Of a stretch of DNA of 33,432 nucleotides, positions 9,117 through 16,792 are shown one piece after another (the first letter of the stretch is position 1; the number at the start of each line of letters is the position of its first letter). The stretch comes from Phycisphaerae bacterium. GTDB lineage: Bacteria; Planctomycetota; Phycisphaerae; UBA1845; UTPLA1. The translations under genes and the position numbers were made by a program. The stretch spans positions 1 to 33,432 of the forward strand of contig JAUIHO010000028.1 of the NCBI GenBank assembly GCA_030432035.1, given 5' to 3'. The notes beneath the pieces were generated by a model, which did no database searches, was not told where the DNA came from, and saw only the letters and a program-made list of their open reading frames with translations.

Positions 9117-10688
9117 CTAATCCCCAAACTTAATCCCCTGCGCCAGCGGCAATTCCGTGCCCCAGTTGATCGTGTTCGTCTGTCGGCGCATGTAGGCCTT
9201 CCACGCGTCGCTGCCCGATTCGCGACCGCCGCCGGTCTCTTTTTCACCGCCGAACGCGCCACCAATTTCGGCGCCGCTCGTGCCGATGTTGACGTTGGCA
9301 ATGCCGCAGTCACTACCCGCCGCCGAGAGGAACATCTCGGCTTCGATCACGTGATGGCTGAAGATCGCGCTGCTGAGCCCTTGCGGCACACCGTTGTGAA
9401 TCGCGATCGCTTCCTTCGTTTCTTTTTCGAGCGTGGCGGCATCGGCGGGCTTGCTGCTGCTGCCGTAGCCCATCATGTAAAGAATCGGCGCGAAGGTTTC
9501 GTCCTGCACGATCTGATACTCGTTCTTGGCGTTGGCTATACACGGCGTGACGTAGCATCCACCGGGATAGTCGCCGCCGCTCAGCACTTCGCCACCGCAC
9601 AAGACCTCACCGCCGGCGGCCTTCACCTTTTCGATCGCACCTGTGAAGTCCTTGACCGCACCTTCGTCGATTAGCGGCCCCATCAGCGTGCCTTCCTTAA
9701 GCGGGTCGCCGATCTTCACTTGGCCGTAAGCCTTCACCAACCGATCCGTAAGCTCTTTTCGGATCGACTCGTGCGCGATGATGCGGCGCGTGCTGGTGCA
9801 GCGCTGACCAGCCGTGCCAACGGCACCAAACAGAATCGCGCGAATCGCCATGTCCATATCTGCGTAAGACGTGACGATGATCGCATTGTTACCGCCCAAT
9901 TCGAGAATCGTTTTGCCCAAGCGCTGATGCACGACTTCGCCGATGCGATAGCCCATGCGACACGAACCCGTCGCCGATACCAGCGGAATGTTGCGATCGT
10001 TAATCAGCTTCTCGCCGATGGTCGAACCGCGTCCGATGACGAGGCTAAAGATGGCCGGATCGACACCATTGGCCTTGCACACTTGTTGCGCGATCTTCGT
10101 CGTCGCAATCGCCGTCAACGGCGTCTTGCTCGATGGTTTCCAAAGCGTGCTGTTACCGCAGACCGCCGCCAGCGCCGAGTTCCACGACCACACGGCAACC
10201 GGGAAGTTAAACGCGCTGATCACACCCACCACACCGAGCGGATGCCACTGTTCGTACATACGGTGCGACGGTCGCTCCGAGTGCATCGTCAAACCGTAAA
10301 GCTGGCGCGACAGACCGACGGCAAAATCGCAGATGTCGATCATCTCCTGCACTTCGCCTTCACCCTCGGCGCGAATCTTGCCCATCTCCATCGTCACGAG
10401 CGCGCCGAGGTCGGCCTTGTGTTCGCGCAAAGCGTTGCCGAGTTGACGCACCAGTTCGCCGCGCTTCGGTGCCGGCACGCTGCGCCAGGTTTCAAACGCA
10501 CGCTGAGCGGCGGCCATCGTCTGGTCGTACTCGGCCTCAGTCGCTTGCGTGACGGAGGCAATCAACTCGCCGTTGATGGGGCTGAACGAATCGAGCTGCT
10601 TATCGCTGCCCATCCATTCGCCGTTAAAGACGCCGGGATTGACCTTTTCAATGCCCAAGCGATCGAGAATTGCCTGCGTTTCTGACAT
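9117..10688 (-). CDS. amaB: L-aminoadipate-semialdehyde / piperidine-6-carboxylate dehydrogenase (ALDH7 family)
   Basis: A 523-aa aldehyde dehydrogenase, close to the usual ALDH7 length. It oxidises 2-aminoadipate 6-semialdehyde (in equilibrium with piperidine-6-carboxylate) to 2-aminoadipate with NAD+. Catalytic features are intact: Asn161 in AFNFP, Lys184 in LWKPS, Glu263 in LELGGNN and the nucleophile Cys297 in GTAGQRCTSTRR. The tail, with INVNIGTSGAEIGGAFGGEK-like sequence and YMRRQTNTINW, is typical of the antiquitin/AmaB branch. AGGAG lies 8 nt before the ATG. The nearest upstream gene on this strand encodes L-lysine 6-transaminase, which makes exactly this substrate, so the assignment is well supported by context. 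A terminator between them suggests separate transcripts. Substrate preference within ALDH7 cannot be proven from sequence. Confidence 0.9.
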   Translation of the reverse strand: MSETQAILDRLGIEKVNPGVFNGEWMGSDKQLDSFSPINGELIASVTQATEAEYDQTMAAAQRAFETWRSVPAPKRGELVRQLGNALREHKADLGALVTMEMGKIRAEGEGEVQEMIDICDFAVGLSRQLYGLTMHSERPSHRMYEQWHPLGVVGVISAFNFPVAVWSWNSALAAVCGNSTLWKPSSKTPLTAIATTKIAQQVCKANGVDPAIFSLVIGRGSTIGEKLINDRNIPLVSATGSCRMGYRIGEVVHQRLGKTILELGGNNAIIVTSYADMDMAIRAILFGAVGTAGQRCTSTRRIIAHESIRKELTDRLVKAYGQVKIGDPLKEGTLMGPLIDEGAVKDFTGAIEKVKAAGGEVLCGGEVLSGGDYPGGCYVTPCIANAKNEYQIVQDETFAPILYMMGYGSSSKPADAATLEKETKEAIAIHNGVPQGLSSAIFSHHVIEAEMFLSAAGSDCGIANVNIGTSGAEIGGAFGGEKETGGGRESGSDAWKAYMRRQTNTINWGTELPLAQGIKFGD

Positions 10689-10892
10689 CGTGCTGCTCCT
10701 GAAAAGATGCGCGCGTTCTTGCTTTGCGCGTTAAGTTTGCGAATCGGTTCGACTTGGCGAAACGGCATGTTCCATGGCCAAGTGGGCACGCACCATCGAA
10801 CCGCTTCGTATTCGTCGAACGGTCGATGCGCATGCATATGGTATGTTCGGGCATCACCGATTAATTGGCAACGGCGCGCGGAATCAGGGGTT

Positions 10893-10998
10893 GCGAACCA
10901 GCATCTGCACTGCGGCACCGGTTTGCGAACCGGCGTCTGCGCTGCGGCACCGGTTTGCGAACCGCCATCTGCGCTGCGGCACCGGTTTGCAACCGGTG
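10893..10998. repeat. Three 32-bp tandem repeats with embedded CCGGTT/AACCGG hairpins
   Basis: Three contiguous 32-bp units start at 10893, 10925 and 10957. Each ends with GCGGCACCGGTTT, and they differ by only a few bases. At unit junctions CCGGTT and AACCGG pair around TGCG (10918-10933; the next junction is one pair shorter). The last copy runs into a longer perfect stem, CACCGGTT-TGC-AACCGGTG (10980-10998). There are no spacers, so this is not a CRISPR array. Confidence 0.85.
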
Positions 10999-11077
10999 TA
11001 ATCCCCGACTACCGATAGTAAGCGGTTAGCAATCAAAACCGGAACGAACCACGGTCACATTCGCCCTGCATTCAGGT

Positions 11078-11130
11078 AAAAAAAGAAGCGGCGTGCCCCC
11101 CCGAGCCGAAGCCAGGTCAGCGCACGCCGC
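11078..11130 (-). terminator. Rho-independent terminator of the lysine 6-transaminase transcript
   Basis: On the minus strand, GCGGCGTGC (11130-11122) pairs with GCACGCCGC (11096-11088). A 25-nt loop separates the arms and TTC followed by seven T comes after. It lies about 130 nt beyond the transaminase stop. Confidence 0.8.
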
Positions 11131-11258
11131 CTGAGGCAAACCGCCCCACCCATTGATGGCAGTTCACCCCATTTTGTTGATCACATACGCCCGTTATCGA
11201 TCGATTATTCCAATCTAATCGGGCGCGTGATCACCCCCTCCTCCAAGGTTTGCGTAAC

Positions 11259-12611
11259 TCAATATCCTTCCGCATGCACGCGACGGATTTGCTCGCGCAT
11301 CAGCCGCATCACTTCGTCGATCACTTCCTTCGTCGTATCCAGCACCGGTCGGAATCGAATCGACCGCGGACCGCTGCGTACGACGAGCAGGCCGACTTCA
11401 AAGCAGCCCTTCCAGAAGTGATCGCGGAACTTGCCGTCTTTCAGACTAAAGGCCTGCAACAAGCCCGAGCCGCGCGTCTCTTCGATCATGGGTTCTTCAT
11501 CGTGCAGCTTGCGAAGCTGCTCGCCGAAGTAGTCTCCCACGACCTTCGCATTCTCGATCAGGTTTTCCTGCTCGATGATGTTCAAGAAATGCTTGGACCG
11601 CACCATGTCGGTGTAGTTGCCGCCCCACGTGCTATTGATTCGGCTCGGCGTGCGAAACACGTTCTCCGGCACTTCGTCGAGCTTGGGCCCGGCCATCACG
11701 CCGCAGACCTGCGCCTTCTTACCAAAGCACACCAAATCGGGAATCGTGCACAGCGTTTCAAAAGCCCACCGTGCGCCGGTCACGCCCATGCCGCACTGCA
11801 CTTCATCAAAAATCAGCAGCAGTTCGTTTTCATCGCAAATGCGACGCAGCGTTTGCATCCATTCGTGGCGGAAGTGGCGATCGCCACCTTCGCCCTGAAT
11901 CGGTTCGAGCAAGATCGCGCAAATCTGGTGCGGTCGATCCGCAAGCGCCTTCATAATCTCGGCTTCGGCCTTCTTCTCGGCGGCTTCAGCGGCCTTGGTG
12001 CGCTCGGGTTCGTCCAACGAAAAATCGATGTGCGGCGTGCTTACGCGCGGCCAATCGAATTTCGCGTAGTACTTCACCTTGTTCGGGTCGGTGTTGGTCA
12101 CCGACATGGTGTAGCCCGTGCGACCGTGGAACGCATTTTCAAAGTGAAGGATTTGCGTGCCGATCTCACCGCGACCGGCGGCGATGTTCTTGCGCACCTT
12201 CCAGTCCATCGCGGCTTTCATCGCGTTTTCAACGGCGAGCGCGCCGCCTTCGATGAAGAAGTATCGCGGTAGTTGCGGTAAGCCCATCACGCGATCGAAC
12301 GTCTTCACAAACTCGGCCATTTGCACCGAGTAAACGTCCGAATTGGCGATCTTGATCATCGACGCGTCGGCCAATTCGTTGCGCACGTCTTCCTTATCGA
12401 AGTAGGGATGGTTAAAACCGATCGGCATCGACGCGTAAAAGCTGTACATGTCGATGATTTCACGATCGCCGTGGGCATCGTAAAGCGTGCAGCCCTTGCT
12501 GCGCTCGAGATCGATCACGATCTCGAAACCATCGACCAGAATATGTTTCTTCAGTTCATCGAGAACGACCGTCGGATCGATCCGCACGGGTTCGGCAACA
12601 TGAGACGACAT
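11259..12611 (-). CDS. lat: L-lysine 6-transaminase
   Basis: A 450-aa class III PLP-dependent aminotransferase. It moves the epsilon-amino group of L-lysine to 2-oxoglutarate, giving 2-aminoadipate 6-semialdehyde and glutamate. The family-specific blocks are complete: SFYASMPIGFNHP (57-69), FFIEGGALAVENAMKAA (118-134), FENAFHGRTGYTMSVTNT (157-174), EPIQGEGGDRHFR (236-248) and the PLP-ring Asp269 in IFDEVQCG. The Schiff-base lysine is in CFGKKAQVCGVMAG, most likely Lys298. These features separate LAT from ornithine or GABA aminotransferases. GGAG is about 13 nt upstream of the ATG, rather far, while TAAATA lies 6 nt upstream, so a leaderless start is possible. Paired with the downstream semialdehyde dehydrogenase it forms the first two steps of lysine degradation through 2-aminoadipate. 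Confidence 0.93.
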   Translation of the reverse strand: MSSHVAEPVRIDPTVVLDELKKHILVDGFEIVIDLERSKGCTLYDAHGDREIIDMYSFYASMPIGFNHPYFDKEDVRNELADASMIKIANSDVYSVQMAEFVKTFDRVMGLPQLPRYFFIEGGALAVENAMKAAMDWKVRKNIAAGRGEIGTQILHFENAFHGRTGYTMSVTNTDPNKVKYYAKFDWPRVSTPHIDFSLDEPERTKAAEAAEKKAEAEIMKALADRPHQICAILLEPIQGEGGDRHFRHEWMQTLRRICDENELLLIFDEVQCGMGVTGARWAFETLCTIPDLVCFGKKAQVCGVMAGPKLDEVPENVFRTPSRINSTWGGNYTDMVRSKHFLNIIEQENLIENAKVVGDYFGEQLRKLHDEEPMIEETRGSGLLQAFSLKDGKFRDHFWKGCFEVGLLVVRSGPRSIRFRPVLDTTKEVIDEVMRLMREQIRRVHAEGY

Positions 12612-13386
12612 AGCAGGTATTTACTCCAAGTTTCAATCGAGCCAATTGAACGATAGGTCATCGAGTTCATCGGCGAATCAAAATTCGCATATGAGGACCG
12701 ATCGAGTCCGCGAATGCCCAACGCTGATGTCCAATACCACAAAAATCGGACGAAACAAATGACATGTCGCGGGATAAGGCCGACCGGCGATTAAAAACCA
12801 TCGCCATCAGCCGAGACGGAAAGAACGCCGCCTCACTCGTTGAAGACTTTTGACATGAAATCGCAGCAACCAATCGACTGTTTTTCGCGCCGCTCAACGA
12901 GCGGTCGAACAATCTTGGTTGGCCTGAGCGTAAGAATTGAGATCATGTTCATTTAATGGTTGGCTCTCGAATAAAAGCCTTGCATCCTTTATCCTACCGA
13001 TTTTACCGAACCCAATTCTCGTTGGTCAAACACTTTTTTTCAAACGCGCATGTTGGCTGCGTCTATAGCGGCGATGCATTGGGCAACTCACCTCGATTAG
13101 ATAATAAGACGGTGAGAGGTTATCGCCGTGTGCAGCAACGCACACCGTGACGATGATGGCGATTCTCGGTAACGGCGCGATTCTCCAGGTATCGAACCTG
13201 AATTAGAGATTTATCTGCCGATGAAACAAGTCCGTTGAAAACGGTCAATTCCGCCGTCCACCTCGCGCAGACGCCCCTACGACTGAAGCAATCGTTATAA
13301 CCCCACCCTCTCGTCTTGATGGTGTGACGACCGGCGTGGAAGTTCAAGACCGATCGACGCCAACTCAACGACCGGTCGCTCACGGC
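12612..13386. other. 775-bp region without a recognisable gene
   Basis: Short reading frames exist on both strands but none has a start site, composition or motif that looks real. Visible structure: a hairpin CCGCTC-AAC-GAGCGG at 12890-12904, a direct repeat GCGATTCTC near 13159 and 13178, a T-arm-like stem-loop near 13185-13202 with no matching tRNA body, and the palindrome CGACCGGTCG near 13369. It may hold the promoter of the transaminase gene and possibly an unrecognised RNA. Confidence 0.5.
12890..12904. repeat. Short intergenic hairpin CCGCTC-AAC-GAGCGG
   Basis: A perfect 6-bp stem with a 3-nt loop and no T-tract on the exit side of either strand. It belongs by design to the set of intergenic hairpins in this window. 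Confidence 0.4.
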
Positions 13387-13950
13387 TCACCGCCCGTCGG
13401 TTTGAAGCACCAAATATGGAAACTGCCCCGGCTCATGCCGGACCGGATCGTTACCTAAAAGAAGTTCGACGTAGCGATCAACTTCCGTCAGCCAATCGAC
13501 CAACGCCACCCCCATAAACGCGCCATCGTCCGGCACGTCAACGTTGGCGAAGTGCCGTCGACTGCTGTCGTGCAGCCGGATGATCCCGTTTCGCTTGCCG
13601 AGAAACGCCTGCAGGTGCAGCGCCGACACTTGAATCGCCCCCTGCAAAAAACTGCGCTGCGACGACGGATTGGGCACCACGTGCCAAAGCCCCTCCCACG
13701 CCTCGTGCGCCTCCCACCAAAATCCATGGTTATAACAATCGACACCTTCCAAATACGCCTCGCTCTCCCACCATCGCTCCGGCGGCACGAACGGCACCGG
13801 CGGCTCACTCTCCCCCGGCGGCAAATAGCTATGCCCCTCCGGATGCGCCGTCGGATGCGGATGCCGACCCGGCACAAAGCGATAAGGCGCGAACGGTACG
13901 TCGCAATACCGCTGTGCGGACAGGGTAAGTTGATTCACGTGCTCGGGCAT
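13387..13950 (-). CDS. DUF309 family protein
   Basis: The product is 187 aa from the ATG at 13950. The start is placed before MPEHVNQLTL because the sequence after it (YRFVPGRHPHPTAHPEGHSY, residues 23-42) resembles the N-terminal segment seen in related proteins. TACATT sits 7 nt upstream and there is no Shine-Dalgarno, so a leaderless message is possible. The DUF309 core spans about 68-125: a helix CYNHGFWWEAHEAWEGLW with Glu80, His82 and Glu83, then FLQGAIQVSALHLQ and a Lys/Arg-Asn-Gly turn. DUF309 is a small all-helical family whose His/Glu helix resembles a metal or ligand site; its biochemical role is not established. It has no signal peptide and is presumably cytoplasmic. It is divergent from lpxI across the heptamer-repeat island. 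Confidence 0.82.
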   Translation of the reverse strand: MPEHVNQLTLSAQRYCDVPFAPYRFVPGRHPHPTAHPEGHSYLPPGESEPPVPFVPPERWWESEAYLEGVDCYNHGFWWEAHEAWEGLWHVVPNPSSQRSFLQGAIQVSALHLQAFLGKRNGIIRLHDSSRRHFANVDVPDDGAFMGVALVDWLTEVDRYVELLLGNDPVRHEPGQFPYLVLQTDGR

Positions 13951-14073
13951 GAACGAGAATGTAAGCGGGAATGTGGTGATGTACCATTTTGAGATTACGC
14001 GCAAATCCATAAGACACGTTTGCGTGATAGGTGAAACTTTAGGTAGGACGCGTTTATTAGCGCCGTCAATCAT

Positions 14074-14088
14074 GTGGCCACAGGCCAC
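14074..14088. repeat. Short intergenic hairpin, second copy of the GGCC-ACA-GGCC type
   Basis: GTGGCC and GGCCAC flank ACA. Compared with the copy at 5058-5072, C became T in the left arm and G became A in the right arm, so pairing is kept. The loop and the start of the flanks are conserved. Confidence 0.6.
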
Positions 14089-14213
14089 AGCTCTGAAGCG
14101 TCACCTCAAGGCTCGGCAACGCGCACACCGCCCCCGCATCAACGTCGCACGCTTTAATAAATCCTCAACCGCTTTTCGCGCACTGCCTTATGCCTCTTGC
14201 AATTGCCCATCTC

Positions 14214-14395
14214 CATCCTACGTCCTACGTATTACGTCTAACGTCTTACCTCATATCACATCCCTCACGTCTTATCCCTCATACCGAGGGTCACGCATCA
14301 CCGTTCACGGGTCGTGTGTCGTGGGTCGTGAGTCGTGAGTCGTGAGTCGTGGGGCATGGGGCATGGGGCATGCATGGTGCATCATGATTCATGAA
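14214..14395. repeat. Heptanucleotide-periodic repeat block (STRR-like)
   Basis: Cut every 7 bases from 14214, the block reads as a gliding series of related words. It starts with CATCCTA, CGTCCTA, CGTATTA, CGTCTAA and CGTCTTA. From 14291 it passes through TCACGCA, TCACCGT, TCACGGG, TCGTGTG, TCGTGGG, three TCGTGAG and TCGTGGG. Two GCATGGG, GCATGCA, TGGTGCA, TCATGAT and TCATGAA then close the block. The 7-bp register is kept across about 26 units while the word changes gradually. This is reminiscent of the short tandemly repeated heptamers described in cyanobacteria, but the word drift is unusual. Confidence 0.8.
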
Positions 14396-14610
14396 TCAAG
14401 CATTCCGTTAATCGCAATCTTTGATTCACACATCAAACTACCGCCTCTGAAATCTCAAATTTCAAATTTTTGATTGGCAGTTCGTGCAATGCCTCCAGGG
14501 ATTGACGTACTCACACAAATCCACCCCCGAATCCGCTCTCGATCAACTCGTGATTCCCCGCCCCATTTCCATTGCCCAAAAAACCCTCTGCACATCAGTC
14601 GCCGCACTTA

Positions 14611-14652
14611 GAATTTTGCATTTTTCATTTCGCATTTTGCATTTTGCCATTC
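14611..14652. repeat. AT-rich heptamer-periodic block
   Basis: Six consecutive 7-mers: GAATTTT, GCATTTT, TCATTTC, GCATTTT, GCATTTT, GCCATTC. A related run AATCTCA, AATTTCA, AATTTTT, GATTGGC lies at 14451-14478. Both sit in the same intergenic island as the 14214-14395 block. Confidence 0.75.
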
Positions 14653-14690
14653 ACTTTTCCGCCCATCGCTAATCGCAATTCCCTCTCCCC

Positions 14691-14718
14691 TTCGCAAGGC
14701 CGCTCTCCAAAGTACAAT
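14691..14718 (+). promoter_or_regulatory. Candidate promoter of lpxI (near-leaderless)
   Basis: TTCGCA (14691-14696) and TACAAT (14713-14718) are 16 nt apart. Transcription would start about 14725, just before the ATG at 14727, which has no Shine-Dalgarno. Confidence 0.45.
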
Positions 14719-14726
14719 CCAAAACA

Positions 14727-15596
14727 ATGACCGACGCCCAAATCACTTCGAACCACCCCCTCGGCCTCATCGCCGGTGAAGGCCAATTCCCCATCATGGT
14801 CGCCCGCGGCGCCAAGCGGGCCGGTCGTCAGGTGGTGGTCGTCGGCCTCAAACACAACTACGACCCCATCCTCGAATCACTCGCCGACCGCTTCTACGAA
14901 GCCGGTGTCGCGCGCCTGGGTCGCTGGACGCGCTGCTTGGTTCGCGAAGGCGTCCGCGAAGTCGTCATGGCCGGTCGCGTGCGCAAGAGCAGACCGATGG
15001 GCATGTCGCGCTTGGGTCTGATGTTGGCCTATCGTCCCGATTGGGCTAGCCTGCGCGTCTGGTTCAAAAAGGCGCGCGACCGCCGCAACGACAGCCTCTT
15101 TCTGGCCGTCGTCGAACACATGCGCGAACGAGGAATCGACTTCGTGGATTCAACCCAATACTGCCCGGAAGCCATGGCAGACGTCGGCACGCTCACGCCC
15201 AACCGCCTCTCACCGCGCGGCGAAGCAGACCTCGCCTTTGGTCTGCCGCTCGTCCGCGAACTCGGCCGCCTCGACATCGGTCAGGCCATTGCCGTCAAAG
15301 ACAAAGACATCATCGCCGTCGAAGCCATCGAAGGGACCGACCGCATGATCGAGCGTGCGGGCGACCTCTGCCCCGGCGGCGGTTGGCTGTTGATCAAATT
15401 GGGCAAACCCAACCAGGACATGCGGTTCGACGTTCCCACGATTGGCCCCAACACCATCGAAAAACTGGCCAAACACAAGGCCGGTGGCCTTGCTATCGAA
15501 GCGGGCAAGACGCTCATCATCGAGCGCGAAAAGACGCTGCAACTCGCCAAAGCCAACGGCATTCCCGTCGTCGGCGTCGAGGTCGCGGCGACCTAA
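14727..15596 (+). CDS. lpxI: UDP-2,3-diacylglucosamine pyrophosphatase LpxI
   Basis: A 289-aa protein of the LpxI family (formerly DUF1009), of normal length. It cleaves UDP-2,3-diacylglucosamine to lipid X and UMP, the fourth step of lipid A synthesis, replacing LpxH. The N-terminal domain opens with LGLIAGEGQFP (12-22). The C-terminal catalytic domain has the diagnostic AVKDKDIIAVEAIEGTD (189-205), whose Asp205 aligns with the catalytic Asp of Caulobacter LpxI, then KPNQDMRFDVPTIGPNTI and GLAIEAGKTLI. Its presence implies a lipopolysaccharide-bearing outer membrane, which fits Planctomycetota. It stands alone on the plus strand; lpxA, lpxB and lpxD, often neighbours of lpxI, are not here. 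Confidence 0.95.
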   Translation: MTDAQITSNHPLGLIAGEGQFPIMVARGAKRAGRQVVVVGLKHNYDPILESLADRFYEAGVARLGRWTRCLVREGVREVVMAGRVRKSRPMGMSRLGLMLAYRPDWASLRVWFKKARDRRNDSLFLAVVEHMRERGIDFVDSTQYCPEAMADVGTLTPNRLSPRGEADLAFGLPLVRELGRLDIGQAIAVKDKDIIAVEAIEGTDRMIERAGDLCPGGGWLLIKLGKPNQDMRFDVPTIGPNTIEKLAKHKAGGLAIEAGKTLIIEREKTLQLAKANGIPVVGVEVAAT

Positions 15597-15843
15597 TCGA
15601 TGCCGACCGGTGGCATTACCAAACTTGCAACTGTTTCAGCCCGATCGCACCCCCGTGACGTCTTGCTTCGTCCGAATAAAATGTGAAGTGACGTCGGCAG
15701 CAAATCACAGGTGACCCCATTCCACTCGTAGGACGACATAAACGACAGAAGCTGTCATGCCGTCGGGCTGGCGGTCCGCCTAGGTTATCGGAGCGAAGCA
15801 AACGCGCTTCGGTGTTTCGCTCTTTCAGCGCAGGAGGCGCAGT

Positions 15844-16785
15844 ATGAAACTCGCTTTGGTCACCGGCGGTGCCGGCTTTATTGGCTCTCATCTGGTGGAT
15901 GGACTACTGGAGGCGGGCTATGCCGTGCGCGTGATTGACGACTTCAGCTCGGGCAATCGCGCCAACATCGCACACCATGGCGACAAGATCGACGTCGTCG
16001 AAGGCAGCATCATCGATGCCGACACGTGCCAACGCGTTTGCCAAGGCGTCGACGTGATTTTCCACCAAGCCGCCGTGCCCTCTGTACCGCGATCGATCGA
16101 CCAGCCTTATCCGAGCCACGCGGCCAACATCGACGGCACCTTCGGCTTGCTCATGGCCGCGCGCGACGCCGGCGTGCGCCGCGTCGTCTATGCCGCCAGC
16201 AGTTCGGCCTATGGTGAAACGCAGGTGCAGCCCAAGGTCGAATCGATGGCGAGCCAACCGCTGAGCCCCTACGCCGTGCAAAAACTCACCGGCGAGCATT
16301 ACTGCAACGTCTTCGCGACGTGCTTTGGCTTGTCGACCATCGCCTTGCGATACTTCAACGTCTTCGGCCCACGACAAAATCCGAAAAGCCAATACGCCGC
16401 CGCTATTCCGGCGTTTATTACCGCCATTCATGAGAACCGACCGCCGACCGTGTACGGCGACGGCGAGCAAACGCGCGATTTCACCTTTATTCGCAACGTG
16501 GTGAGCGCCAACCTGAAAGCCGCGTCCGCCGGCGACGCGGCATCCGGCCAAGTGATGAACATCGCCTGCGGCACTGCCATCAGCGTCAATCGCATTATCG
16601 CCATGATCAACGAAGCGCTGGGCAAGCACGTACAGCCCGAATATGTGCCGCAGCGCGCGGGCGACATCAAACATTCGTTAGCCGATATATCCAAAGCACA
16701 ACAGCTCATCGGGTACGAACCCAGCGTGAGCATCGAAGATGGCCTGAACGAGACGATTCGCTGGTACACCCAGCGCGGAGCATAA
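15844..16785 (+). CDS. NAD-dependent sugar-nucleotide epimerase (WbpP/GalE type)
   Basis: A 313-aa extended SDR. VTGGAGFIGSH (6-16) binds NAD; SSSAYGE (119-125) and Tyr143-x3-Lys147 form the active site. LRYFNVFGPRQNPKSQYAA and the following IPAF segment, together with VYGDGEQTRDFTFI, resemble WbpP-like UDP-GlcNAc/GlcNAcA C4-epimerases and short bacterial GalE proteins. The substrate could be UDP-Glc, UDP-GlcNAc or a uronic acid form and cannot be settled here. AGGAGG lies 7 nt before the ATG, the strongest ribosome site of the middle region. The alpha-glucan phosphorylase gene starts 7 bp after the stop, so the two are very likely one operon. Upstream is a 247-bp gap without a gene. Confidence 0.85.
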   Translation: MKLALVTGGAGFIGSHLVDGLLEAGYAVRVIDDFSSGNRANIAHHGDKIDVVEGSIIDADTCQRVCQGVDVIFHQAAVPSVPRSIDQPYPSHAANIDGTFGLLMAARDAGVRRVVYAASSSAYGETQVQPKVESMASQPLSPYAVQKLTGEHYCNVFATCFGLSTIALRYFNVFGPRQNPKSQYAAAIPAFITAIHENRPPTVYGDGEQTRDFTFIRNVVSANLKAASAGDAASGQVMNIACGTAISVNRIIAMINEALGKHVQPEYVPQRAGDIKHSLADISKAQQLIGYEPSVSIEDGLNETIRWYTQRGA

Positions 16786-16792
16786 ATCACTG

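Larger units (their letters stand above)
10689..11258. other. Intergenic region between the two lysine-degradation genes
   Basis: This 570-bp region has no credible gene. It contains an intrinsic terminator for the transaminase transcript (11078-11130) and three 32-bp tandem repeats ending in a hairpin (10893-10998). About 150-200 bp remain before the dehydrogenase start, where a promoter must lie, but I could not pick one with confidence. Confidence 0.6.
13951..14726. other. Heptamer-repeat island between the DUF309 gene and lpxI
   Basis: This 776-bp divergent intergenic region holds no credible gene. It contains a REP-like hairpin (14074-14088), a long 7-bp-periodic block (14214-14395), two shorter AT-rich blocks with the same period (14451-14478 and 14611-14652), and the lpxI promoter at its right end. 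The strand composition between 14160 and 14700 is visibly skewed (pyrimidine-rich top strand) compared with the flanking genes. Confidence 0.75.

Noticed and set aside
10893-10998. Possible CRISPR array
   Set aside because: The repeats are contiguous with no unique spacers and there are no cas genes nearby.
9720-12272. Long open frames on the plus strand opposite the dehydrogenase and transaminase genes
   Set aside because: They are antisense to well-conserved enzymes, have Arg/His-rich composition typical of shadow frames, and match no family.
12667-12912. 81-codon minus-strand frame upstream of the transaminase
   Set aside because: Basic, low-complexity translation with no motif; no ribosome site; not supported as a gene.
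13185-13202. T-arm-like stem-loop (CAGG-TTCGATA-CCTG on the minus strand) suggesting a tRNA or tmRNA end
   Set aside because: No matching acceptor strand, D-arm or anticodon arm could be found at the right distances, and the sequence that would form the acceptor is part of a direct repeat GCGATTCTC.
15904-16674. 256-codon minus-strand frame opposite the epimerase
   Set aside because: Shadow of a conserved SDR gene; no family features.
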